Shown: positions 12,501 through 24,042 of the stretch, piece by piece
Numbering within the stretch: the first letter of the stretch is position 1
Layout: every line of letters starts with the position of its first letter
From: Episyrphus balteatus
Taxonomy: Eukaryota; Arthropoda; Insecta; Diptera; Syrphidae
Assembly (NCBI RefSeq): GCF_945859705.1
Contig: NC_079134.1
Location: 36,594,576-36,658,575, forward strand
Length of the DNA: 64,000 bases
Direction of reading: 5' to 3'
Made by a program: the position numbers and the translations under genes
The notes under the pieces: model-generated
The model's database searches: none
What the model was told of the DNA's origin: nothing
Seen by the model: the letters and a program-made list of their open reading frames with translations, nothing else

Positions 12501-12571
12501 AGGTAGTGGAGGCTGGGATTTGAACCCAGACTTCTGGCATTATAGTCTATCGCAATAACTCTATTAGAACC
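12501..12571 (-). repeat. tRNA-derived (SINE-like) segment
   Basis: The reverse complement carries a T-arm-like hairpin (CTGGG, TTCAAAT, CCCAG) and the upstream block GTTATTGCGATAGACTAT, which parallels 4421-4490. The 7-bp acceptor stem is missing. It is a relic or SINE head rather than a working tRNA gene. Confidence 0.55.
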
Positions 12572-13734
12572 AGGGGTACTACGTACTACGTACTACTATA
12601 CTCCATTTTTTCAACAACAAAAAAATACAAAAATGAAGTTGGAACATATAAAATGCAAGGCTCTGAATACGTCAGTTCAATCTTGCTGAAACTATTGAAA
12701 CAGTCCCGCATTGATTAGATTGAAAGAACTCTTGTACAACCCTTTCATCCCTATCAACTCGGAGTATCTCCAATGTACCTATGCACAGGTTTGAATACAC
12801 ACATTTACATAGTCTTTATAATGTCATTCATTAAAGCAACTTTAATTACAAACTTGTGCGACATGTTCTCTCAAAAGGAAAATTATAAATAAAATTCTCC
12901 TTTCTTGTCCTTTAAGTTAATAATATCCTGGTGCATTGTTCCATTAACATTCTAATTACAAGTGACAGGTTTAGGTTTCCCTTTGCTTTTGGTTTCCATT
13001 TGTTCCATTACTGTAATTCAATTAAATAACTTAAAAATGTCACTTTTAATATTTAAAAGCCATCAGCAACAAAGTATATAAAACTGACATACATAATTCT
13101 ACCTAAAGAAACGATATAAAAATAGAGTTCTCTTGTTTGTCTCAAAACTGACAGTATTTACACTCTCCTCTCATCGACCTTCACAACATCACAAGTTAGT
13201 AAAAGATTTGAAGGGTAAAATTGAGTCCATTATTTAATGGAGTGGAATCACAAGAGTGACATCTTTTTTAATGACATTTCGTGGGAGAAGAGCACAATGT
13301 TATATCTCTGCGTGTGAAAAGATATATATACCCACCTCGACCGAGTGTCATTAATGTCATTTATTTGTTTGACATCCCCAATTATTGCTTTCGAAGTGCG
13401 TGTAATCAAAACAATATCCCTAGCAAACACACAGGACACAGTAAATGTCAAAAACATTATTACAAAACTCCTATAATGTTGTCCGGCAGACGACCGACGC
13501 GACATTGAGTTCCTGTTTTGGGTCCCTCTCCTGAGTCACATCAACAACAACAACAAAACCCAACCAACACACCCATTATGAGGGTAACATTAATGGCACA
13601 CGTGTGGTGCGGTGATTGGTGGTGTGTGGTGATGGTTGCTCCTCATCATCCTCATGGAGCCGACAAAAACACGACTAAAAAGGAGCCTAAATTTCTGTAT
13701 GAAATTTAAGACTGGGTTCCCTTTTTCAGCAAAG
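12572..13734. other. unique intergenic DNA with possible core promoter motifs
   Basis: This stretch is less repetitive than its surroundings. TATATAAAA near 13075 and GATATAAAAATA near 13115 are TATA-like, but no downstream coding exon could be tied to them. Short open frames at 13248-13709 overlap on both strands and are not recognised. Confidence 0.3.
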
Positions 13735-15250
13735 TCAAATCTCATGTAAAAGCATTTGTGTGTATTAGTGAATGTGTTTCGCTCTATCGCCATCGAATTC
13801 TCTGGTTTTTTACTCTCAGGATGTTGGTTATGGTTTTCATTCATTGTCTCTTTGTGAGATCGCCATCGCACTCACGCGTGCGGGGTGACATGCAAATGGA
13901 TGTAGGTATACTACATAGATCTTTATATGGATATGGTGTTTGTGGACGAAAACTGGTTTGAAATTCAATATTTTCATGAAAGATTTCTGGAGTGTATACC
14001 TATTTATTTTTGAAATGAAAAAGAAACTTGTTTCCATGTTGCTGTTGTGGATGGCATTTGAGTTTTTTGTGTATCAGAGAAATTTTTTGCATTATAATAA
14101 TAATTATAGTTGTTCAGCGGAGAAGCAGGTAGAGGATGTGTTATATGGGTGCATTGATATAATATACTTGACAGTATCCTTTGTGTAGTTTGTATAAAAA
14201 TATAAGTAGATGCGCAGAAGGATTGATTTTCAGGTTCTTGCTCACTTTTGAGTTGTTCTTCGTTGAGAAATTTTTTGTCTCGCACACGCGCGTGCCGGCT
14301 GACATGGAAATGTATTTACTTACAATATATAGAACGTTTAGGTTCTTATGTGTATGTTGTTTGAGGATGGACTCGATATCAATCCAATTTACTTTCAACA
14401 CCTTTTTAATAAAGATTTTTTTAGAGTCACCAATGCAATGAACTCAGTTCGTAACTGAATCGATTTTGTTTTTTATTTACCTATACCTATACATTATTAG
14501 GAAACAAAAATAAGGCAGCATTAATAACTTATAAGTTACTTTTTTTTAAACCTTGATATTAATTTTTCAATTATGTAATCAAAGTTTAGGGAAGTTTTCA
14601 AAAATAATTTTCAAGCTCAACACTTTGAAAAAAAATGATCTATTTTTTCAAACTGATATTTTATTTATAAATTCAGATAGGCATTAGCTATTTTTTTGCT
14701 TGTTTCCTCAGTAGGTGTAATTTTAAAAACTTTTTTTGCTAAGGAAACATACTGAGCATCTTCACCTATTCAAAACTATTTCTATAAATACCATCAAGTG
14801 CATTCTAACCACAAATACACTTATATAACCCTTTACCCATTCCCCCGCGAAAATATAACTATTATACCTACAAACCTACAAAAAAAACCGAATCCGCAAC
14901 ATATAAACAAAGACAATGAAAAACAAAACGACATATTTATATTATATAACCCCGCACGCACGCGCGAGTGTAGTATAATAAACAATACAACCTAGAAATC
15001 AACCTAAATATAGAAATCAATCATTGTGCACAAGCACATGTCAAATGTCAATACACATTTTTACACACAAACAAATGCATACCACATATCTAATCCTTTA
15101 CCTATATCCCCGCACGAGCGATGTGAATATTACACAATGCAAAGAATTTCGCTGACACCAAAAAAAAAACCCAAAAGTGTCAACTCGCAACCGCGGGTGC
15201 GATATTATAAACACGAAATGAATTGTTAGAAAAAACCCAAGAGTCAACAA
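13735..15250. repeat. diverged foldback repeat with GC-rich CGCAC/GTGCG cores
   Basis: Two direct copies of a GC-rich motif ending TGACATG occur near 13868 and 14281. Reversed relatives occur near 14951, 15110 and 15190. The block around 14075-14100 (GAGAAATTTTTTGCATTA) is matched in inverted form near 15135-15150, so the region is a decayed inverted repeat centred near 14.6 kb. A related inverted copy is at 38085-38275. Non-coding. Confidence 0.5.
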
Positions 15251-17675
15251 GAACAAAACAACCCTTTTTGAAAACAAAAGATAATGATCTTGCAAAAAAT
15301 ATCTACTATCTACCTACTCTCTGCAGCATCTTCATAATTTCATGAATGATTTCTGCCTGCCTGAGTGAGGAAATAGGAAACAAAAAAAAAAAGTATTATG
15401 TAAACACAAAAAACAAAAACAAAATATAACGAGAAAATGAGAGCGCAAGAGCAAGTTTTTTTTCAATAAATAGAAAAGAACAGAAAAAAAGAATTCATCA
15501 GCGCCAGCTTATGCGTGGCATTCTTTTGAACTAAATTTTCATGTGTGCGTGATCAATGGAATTTTCAAAGTAAAAAAAGCTAAAATAGACACTTTTTCAA
15601 CAATTTATATTAAAAATACTGTGAGCAAAAATATATATTTTTTTTTTTAAACTGATTTGAAATATAATGAAAAAAAAATAATAAAAATAAATTGTGGATG
15701 CTTTGACTGCCCCTTCCTCAAAAACAGAATACAAGTATTGGTTTATTAAAAACAAATTTTTAGTGTGTAAATAAAAAAAAAATTTTTTTTTGGCAAACGG
15801 GTTGCATGAACAACTTAATTAACTTCTCATTAAAAAATACAAAAACATTTTAAAAAATAATCACGCTTTGCCCCACGACTAAAATGCTAAAAAAGTGCAT
15901 TTTTAAACCTTTCCTTCAAATTAACCGTTCAAACTAACTTCAAATTAAATTTTAGAAATTTTATTGGATTCTCCTAATTTCCCTTTATTGTTTTCTTTTT
16001 GTTTCATCTAAAAACACTAATAAACGGTAAAGTTATTCTAAGAAGAGTGAGTAAAAAAACATGAAATTACAACAAATTAACGAAGCTTTTTTTCTAATAA
16101 AAAAAAAAAAAAAAAAAAATCTGTTTCGCGTACTGCATGAAAACACATTTGATCATTATAAAACAAAAAAAAAATAAATAAAAAGTTTATAAACAACGGT
16201 GCCCCAACCAAAATTCTGATTCAATCTAAATTTGCAGGAAAAAAATCATTTTCGACCCTTATAAAAATCGCACAAGAAATGTTTCTAAAATTTAAATGAT
16301 GCAAAAATATTCGTACGTTTATTACCTTTTCAAAAAAGTAAGTTTCATAAGATTATCTTATAAACTGCAAAAGTAATACAACAATTAGTCAACCATCTTC
16401 CATTAAAATGCTATGGAAACCCCCCCTTAATACCCAACTCTGAACTGAATACCCGAATATATACAACAAGACTCGACCTCCTCGAAAAAGGTGACCATTA
16501 AAATGCAATTGAATTTTTTTTTTCAATGACACACACACAGTTAGTCCATGAATTGGAGAGAAGAGGATGATGGTCGATGGCGCAGGGCCAGCGTCCGGCC
16601 ATCAAGGGAATTTGTTGCGGTAGCGGTGTCTAGTCATCGTTGGGTTATTTGGGTAAAGTTGATCCAGAGTGACATCGGCTTTGACCTTTGGCCAAACCAA
16701 AAGCCGAACAATTACCCGCATTAATTTCATTCGATTTTTCGGCAGCGAATCGAGAGGAGAGTCTCTTCCATTTTGTCCCGTTCTATCTGTTTCTGAACTC
16801 GAACTGCAAATGTCTGAGGTTTGGCAATAAATATCCTGCAGAACTTATGTATGTAGTATCTATGGGTACCAACCTAAAAAAAAAACCGAAATCGAGGGGA
16901 GATGGTTTACGGTGTCACTCGCCACCAATGATGATGGTCTTGCCGTTTCGTGGTGGAGCAGTAGTTTTAGCAGTCAGTTTAGTCAATCCTGCCTGCCTGA
17001 CAAAAAAAAGGTAATTTTGAAAATTTTTGTCTTGTGGTTTGGATCTGTCTGCGGTTGCAGGTATTTTTTTTTTTTTTACTGTGAGAGTTAGGGTACAAAA
17101 GGGCCAAGAGTTCTTTCACATGTGTGCCAGTTTTTGCTGCTTGAAAAATTGGTACAATGCAATTTCACTCTTTTTTTTGTTTTTAATTTTGTTTTTCCCT
17201 GAGAATGATGATGGTGATGTACTGTTTCGTGGACAAGTTAAAGTTTTCCACCAGCTGGCATAATATAGCAGCAATGTTGGACAGAATGTGGTCGGTTGGG
17301 TTTGAACTGTAAAAAAAGTTTCAAACTTAATAATTTTTCTCCTTTGATGTGTTGTGAGAGTGCAGGAAGCAAAGCAAAAAGGCAACATACTGTTTTAAAA
17401 ATTTTCTCACATTACTCGTTCCAAAGTGATATAGTGAAGTGGAAAATTTATCAAAAAGTTATAGTTAACTGAACCAAAACAAACAAACCAACGGACATTA
17501 ACATCGCTAATGGTCGATTTAATTGACCATATGACGTTTTGAATAAAAGTTTTAAGTTAGTGAATGTTATTAATAACGGGGTGGTAAATGGAAAATTTAT
17601 GAGAGATTTTGAGTAAATAAGTTTTAGTAAAATTCGGAAGATTTGTCAGAAAGTAAAAAGAACATCTCAAGGTTT
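15251..17675. other. intergenic DNA, no gene seen
   Basis: A/T-rich to about 16.5 kb, then a more GC-balanced block at 16.55-17.4 kb. Open frames at 16688-17014 and 17027-17263 have no recognisable family. Poly-A and poly-T runs are frequent. Confidence 0.45.
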
Positions 17676-17868
17676 CCGACTCAGGACAACACGTCTTTGT
17701 ACATCCCGACTCAGACAGCCCGACTCAATACAAAGCATGACTCAAGATAGCTCGACTCATCGCAACTCGCCTCTTTTTCCTCAAAAATCGTATCTGAGTC
17801 GTAGGTACTCTGGGTCGTACTATCTATTGAGTCGGGCTGTTTGAGTCGGGCTGTTTGAGTCGGGCTAT
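17676..17868. repeat. inverted cluster of CGACTCA / TGAGTCG motifs
   Basis: About ten GACTCA or GAGTC motifs occur in 190 bp. The left half carries GACTCA (for example GCCCGACTCAA near 17719) and the right half carries the inverted form in three close copies of TTGAGTCGGGCT between 17825 and 17866. One copy, ATGACTCAAG near 17738, contains an exact TGACTCA AP-1-type heptamer. This could be a decayed foldback minisatellite or a regulatory cluster. Confidence 0.5.
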
Positions 17869-19093
17869 ACCCTTCCCGTTTTTGTCGAAAGTGATTTTTC
17901 ACACACAAAAAAAAGAAACCAAATTCTTGCACATTAAAAACAAAATAAAAATAAACAGCCACAACCAGCTGCCAGTCTTTAATGAAATTTGACATCAAAT
18001 TGACTTCAATGATGAATGGTTTGATTATACCTATGGTCAATTTTGATCAAATTCTCACGATTTTTTTTAAATAATGTCTTCAATTTCATAATCTAAATGA
18101 TTACCAAGACGAATACCGAAAGGAAGGCATCATTAAAGTCACAAAAAAAAAAAAATCAACCAGACCAAAGCCCGCACTGCATTTTTTATCAGAAGACAAC
18201 CAACAGCACAATCTTTAATTTCACCCACGTGCTTTTTGCGGATGTTCCTCAACAAACGATCAAGGAAATTCGTCAATATGCCTTCGAATGAACTCCAAAA
18301 TGATAAGCTCCATTGTATCCGAGATCGCCTTCGGTCGGTCATTGCGTCAGTCTCGACGGTCTTGTTTGCAAAATGTGCAACCGTGCAGTAACATTCAACA
18401 AACATCGATAAACAAGGGACTTTTGTTCGAAAAAAAAACATCTTCCTCTTTCCGTAAATAATGTGCTAATAAGCCACCATATCCATACCGTGACCACAAA
18501 CGGTCGGCGGCGGTAGCGTTGGACCACATTAAAGGATTCTATTTTTCTCTTCGTCCAATCCATGGACACTGGCACACTGCTGGTGTGGATTTTTGTTTTT
18601 GCTGTACCGAAAGCCATGATGGGTGCATATGGTGTGAAGATGCCAAACAAAAAAATAAAATCCCAGATCAATAGCGTTTTGCTTATCATAGATTCCTTTC
18701 GACTAAACGAAAAATTATAAGTTCCATGAAAAAACATTAAACACTATGGATACGGATTATGGGAGCTATAAAAATAAAGGGCTGGTGCAGAGAAGATGAC
18801 CGGTCTCCCTTTTTGTTGGACATTTCTTTTTTTTTATTTCTATTTTTTAACATTGTGAGCTCAAAAGGTTATCAGCGATGAGATATCTTTGGCGTTCTTT
18901 ATGGTAAGAATTTGCTGAACTGCGATATTGCACGAACAAGAGAGGTATTGGATATGTTGGTAAATAAAGAAAAAGAACCACATGCAGACGCATTGTGTGT
19001 AAATTACAGTCAGAATGACAAGAAATACAAAATTAAAATATTGAGAAATACAAAAAATTGTTCTTTCATTGAAGCATTGTTTAGAAGAAAAAA
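17869..19093. other. unique intergenic DNA, no gene seen
   Basis: More GC-balanced than average around 18.1-18.8 kb. Overlapping minus-strand frames at 18139-18737 lack family similarity and run through each other. No repeat with the rest of the window noticed. Confidence 0.4.
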
Positions 19094-20788
19094 AGAGGTT
19101 GTCTGTAAAGCCTGTTTACAGACCATGATTTTACGTGATAACGTCGTAAGAAAACAGGTTGTGTGCTTTTAAAATGAGTCAATTGAAGCGTTTATTTATT
19201 TCAAACAATCATAATTTACAAGAAAAAGCTAAAAAAAAGTTACCTTTTTTCTTTTCTCATTATATTATTTTTTTTTATTTTAAAAGTTTACAAAGCCAAA
19301 TGTTTCTTCTAAATATTAAAACCAATTTTAAATTTTTACAATGAGCAAAAAGTATTTAAATAAATTATTAAAAACAATCATTTCTTTTGTGAAAAAATCA
19401 TTTCCATCTCCCAAAAATTCATTTTTTTGATACAGCAACCTATTATAAATTTTATACTACCTGAAAGCTTATTGCTTCAGCTCAAAATATTATATCGATT
19501 ATGTCTATTAGACATCTACACAAAGAGCTAGAATTTTTTGAACTCGATCAATTTTCATCAAAAAAAGCAAAAAAAAACATATATATTTATGTTCTCACGC
19601 CATTGAATTAATGTTTTTTTTAGACAACCTATACAAAATTTTATATAATGTAAAAGCTTATAATTCCACCTTTCATATGACGTTTCAATCTTATTTCTGC
19701 GATGCCTAGAAAAAAGTTAGATTTTTTTAAAGCCAACCATGTCGAAATTCCAAACTGAGATTACGGTACTTCCCACACTTGTGGCTGTTCATGTCCAATA
19801 GATCTCCACAGGTGTTTTGAGGTATTTCGCAAGTTTTTTAATTTAACATTGTGTAGCTTGTAGTGAATTTACAGTTTTGTGTTAAATACCAAATGAAAGG
19901 TAACATCATCAGGATGCTAAATAAAGTTAAATCTAATTTGTATTTGCTTTAGATCAGATAGAATCTGTTGAATAACAGGCACAAATATAGCCCTGTCTAT
20001 TATCTATCTACAATTTAAATTTCATTTATTTATCTGTTGAAGAAAACAAGATAAAAATAAAAAACGGTTAAAAAAGGTCAAAAAACTTGTTTTTCCCGTT
20101 ATTCGGCCAAAAACCATTTTGAAATACCAATTTTTCATATACTGCATGTTCTATTAGCTTACGATTTTTTGAATGCTACAAAAATTTAAAAAAATAAAAT
20201 CTTACCCAAAAATACCCCAAAATAAGTAGATTTTTTTCTAAAATTCATATTTCGAAACGCAGAAACTTAAAAGAAATCCGTATCAGACCCCTAACTTTTT
20301 TTTATTATCTTTCGAATGACGTTTTTCAAATTCTCAAAAAAAAAATTCCCCAAAAAAAATTCACTACTTTGTCACAGGTCTACCTCATGTTTTAGTTTTA
20401 GAAAACCAAATAGCTTGGTTTCAAATTTTTTTTGAATTTTTTCAATACCATTGTCAGCCTTGCAATAAATTTATCTATTGATAAAAAAAATTCAACTCTT
20501 TACATTGTCGTGTTTAGAAAAAAAAAACAAGTTTTTGAATTTTTTTCACCCCTATTTACCCTATTAAATGATGATTTTTTTTTTAAATCATTCAAATGTA
20601 TATAACTTTAGGTTATTATCTTTCAAATAAGCTATAGAAGATTATTGTATCTCTAAAAGTTTATTTTTAATTTTGAATTGAAATTTTTGCCGCATTTCGA
20701 AAGTCCGAGAGTGCAACACTAGAAAATGGCGTCACTTTTTTGTGGTGGCTGCCATGGTTCATCGATTTATAAGACGTTATCACGTCAT
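19094..20788 (-). mobile_element. long non-coding element, copy 2 (inverted relative to copy 1)
   Basis: Starts with AGAGGTTGTCTGTAAAGCC and TTACGTGATAACGTCGT, and ends with GACGTTATCACGTC at 20773-20786. It shares with copy 1 (9598-11899) the motif GTGGTGGCTGCCATGG next to the end and several internal A/T-rich blocks. It is about 600 bp shorter, apparently through internal deletion. No transposase frame is present. Confidence 0.7.
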
Positions 20789-22902
20789 AAACTTATTTTT
20801 TTTTTTTTTTTTTTTTTATTGAGATCTAAAACGCAACCTAGGACCTTTACAGATCATCAAAGAGGTCACTAAGTTAATGTAAAAAGTTCGACTTAAATAC
20901 AAAAAAAATGTATTATAAACTAAAGTTAATTATTATATGAATAGCAAAAGAAATGTATACATAGGTATAAAAAATCCAAAAAAATTCATGTACAACTTTT
21001 GCTTTATAAATTAAATACCTAAATACCTAAATAGCTCCATAATGTCTTGCCTTTATAAAATGATTGGATATCAGTAGTCCCTTCGAGTGTGCTTTTCTCA
21101 AAAGACTTGGTAGCCTCAAGTCTTTTTTTGAAAAATTTCATCCTCTGCAATAAATTCTCTTCCACCCGTGTCAGCAACTGGATCAATGTTTTTTATTATC
21201 CCGACACAAATATTTGAAACTATACGCCCTTTTTGATTTTGTTTTATTTAATAAATTCACTAAATATGTTCGTTCTTGTTGATTCTCATCAATCCAAGGG
21301 ACTTTTCAAATCTTTTTCTATTTTTATATGGTTCCCTTTATTGTGCAACCCACTGTCATTTATAACAATCTGATTAAATTTTCAACGCACGCCACCAAGC
21401 CAAAATGCTTCATGTTTGTTTAGCCAGCAAAAAAATGTGTTAAATCGTTTCCTTCAGATTAATATCAATGCGCTTTATGCCCGCGAGTTGTAAGAAGTAG
21501 TATACACTATACAGTATATAGAAGACCCACCAATGGATTAAACGTTGTGCATATTTCTTTATCGCTCTCAAGAGTAAGGATTTTCTTCACTTTAGCAAAA
21601 GTTGTACCTACCTAAAATAAAAAGTCCAAGAAAAAATTACACAAAAAAGTCTGATAAATATCCGCTCATCGTAAATTGAATGAATTTGAAGCGTGGTGCG
21701 TGTGTGCATTTCACATGCTCATGGCCCACGCAAAGTTTTACTTTCAGGTGATTAATATCTTCTTTTTTTTCATTTGTGAGGAGGCAAGAAGAAACAGCAA
21801 GTTGAAGAAGAGAAAAAAAATAACAACAATAAAGAATGAGAAACTTAGCACCCTATAATATGTGATCGACTCAAAGAAAACAACCGTGTTAATCATTTGC
21901 GTTAACTTGAACGAATCCAGGCGACACCATTACGGTGTCATGTGGATTGCGTGGTCGATTCGATAGCGATATACACTCAAAATCGATATCAAAATTCTTC
22001 CTTCAAATCAATACAGTGAGGGATTTATTAAAATAAAAATATTTGTTTGCTGCCTGCGATATCAATATTTGAGGGAGTTATATAATATAACATTTCAGGT
22101 TTTGAAGACATTGTTTCACGCTTTTTGGATTCACTCTTGTTCCCGCGATGATGGGCCTCGATGGGCAAGGCGCAAAGGCCACAAGTGAGTGAAATCCATT
22201 GTGAGGTCATGGAGTAAAATACTTCCACCTCTGATCTCGCTTGCGGTCCTACGATTCTAAATGGGTGGGACCTTAATCAGCAACTCTAATAAAACTCAAA
22301 GCCCCTTATATCAATTAACGGCAATATAAGGGCATGAGCGAATGATATTCACAGAAATCCTTTTGAGTAAAACACATGTATGTACATGCAATTTTCTGCT
22401 GAACGAAGTCGCTTCAGATTTAGGGAACCTGAATAGGATCTGAATCCTACGACGCCTATCACATAGAAAGCTGCTGCTTAAGGTAATAGGTCCAAAAACT
22501 AATCAAGTAATAAGTTTTATACGCAGGTACCCTTTCAAGCAAAATACTTGCTCAGAAGGTCCTCTTTGAACGAACTCGGATTAAGGTTCTGCGTTGCTGA
22601 ATGAGAGTCGGAACCAAGGGAAGCAGCTTTCAGCGTGACAGCTGAAACGCGTGCGATTACTGTACTGTGCAAGGGTAAATATTCAAGATACTTCCTGTCA
22701 CCAAAAATACCGTTAGGCTAACAAATTCAGGCAGGTTTCTGTGAACACAGTTTTTGTCTTTCTTCATTCGGTCATTTCTATCTGCCTTCTTGACACTCGT
22801 TGCTCAACTAAAAGTATGTTCAGTTGCCAAGCAGGCGATTAAAGAAAACCGTTAAAGAGGCAACGAAGTTTTCTGAACAAGAACCTTTGAAACAGTGCTC
22901 TG
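20789..22902. other. intergenic DNA, no gene seen
   Basis: A/T-rich at first, then GC-balanced at about 21.9-22.9 kb. No coding frame with family similarity and no repeat partner was noticed. Confidence 0.45.
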
Positions 22903-23335
22903 CACAGAGAAAAATAGACCACATAAAATAGAACAAAAACAATAAGATTTCTCTATGGTTTTCATCCAAGAAGGAAACCTTATTAAAACAATCGGGTTTT
23001 CCTTATTGTTTTAAAATCTGCAAAAAAATAAAAAAAAAGGTGACCAGGCTGGGAATCGAACTGGAGACTTCAAATCATTAGTCGCCCACCTTACCACCTG
23101 AACCAACCTGCCATGAAAATATTGATCGCGATTTTTGTTCTAGTGCTAAGTTGCAAAAAAAAATCAACTTTTCAGTCGAATTTTAATAAGATTTTCTCTA
23201 TAAAAATAATAAGAAATCTCCTTAAAAAAACCTTATTAATCGTCGATTTTAATAAGATTTCCTTATGAAATGTATGGACGGTAAAACAATATGGCAATCT
23301 GTTAGTTTTTAGCGGGTCATATTTTTCTCTGTGTG
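22903..23335. mobile_element. 433-bp inverted-repeat element with CACAGAGAAAAATA ends
   Basis: The left end CACAGAGAAAAATAGACC is matched by the inverted right end ending TTTTTCTCTGTG at about 23335. Inside, AATAAGAT-type blocks occur in both orientations (about 22950-23000 and 23185-23270). A tRNA-like segment sits in the middle. No open frame. Confidence 0.65.
23037..23114 (-). repeat. tRNA-derived (SINE-like) segment inside the foldback
   Basis: The reverse complement starts ATGGCAGGTTGGTTCAGGTGG (A-box-like TGGTTCAGGTGG) and ends with GTTCGATTCCCAGCCTGG, which contains a B-box GTTCGATTCC. A- and B-box spacing suits an internal Pol III promoter. The arms do not form a complete cloverleaf, so I do not call a functional tRNA. 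Confidence 0.55.
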
Positions 23336-24042
23336 CTAGTTAAAAGGGCCAGCTGCTCTGCAACTCCGGCACTATTAAAATATGCACAAAAATACTGGCT
23401 CACTAATTCTTCAATACATAAATTAGGTCTTATATATCCTGATTGTTCTTCATATTTACTCAAGATTTTTGGATTTATTATAAAATAAAATCTTAATCTT
23501 TTTGCTTGGAAAATTAATTGGATATCGCTTAACAATTCACATCGTTCGTACAACTATGTCACAAACTGATTTATAGTTTCTATCTTGATCATAATTTTGT
23601 GAAGAGAATTTTTGTCTGTCAATTTTGTATCTGTTTGTTTTAAATCAAAAAGAACAACATCCTTCTGAAAAATCAGGTCAAAAGAGCTATTAAAATGCAC
23701 ACAGATTGCGGATGAAGAAATTCTATATAAGAAAATGATTTCAATCAAATCAATTAAATTGATGACATTATGGTTGGTGTTGTTGTTGATTAGATATTTG
23801 GGATTTTTGCTCTTTTTTATTTTGGAATTTATTAAGAATAAGAAGTGTCAATAAAATTAGTGATACTTCGTCAGAAGTCTTCCCAGATTTATATAGCCAC
23901 ATAGAACTATTTTTATTTATTTGATGTGCATGAATGAGTTTGTATGCTGGTTGTTTTGATTTGATTGATTGATTGATTGGTTTATTTAATAAGGCATTCT
24001 TGTACGATAGAATCAAGTTGATTGATTTAGAAACATATAGTC
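23336..24042. other. AT-rich intergenic DNA with a (GATT)n tract
   Basis: Consecutive minus-strand open frames at 23317-23553 and 23554-23748 are not recognised. A (TTGA)n microsatellite lies at about 23957-23980. Confidence 0.4.

Noticed and set aside
13248..14441. Many overlapping 60-90-codon frames on both strands
   Set aside because: Opposite-strand overlaps, low-complexity composition, and the region from 13.7 kb is a repeat.
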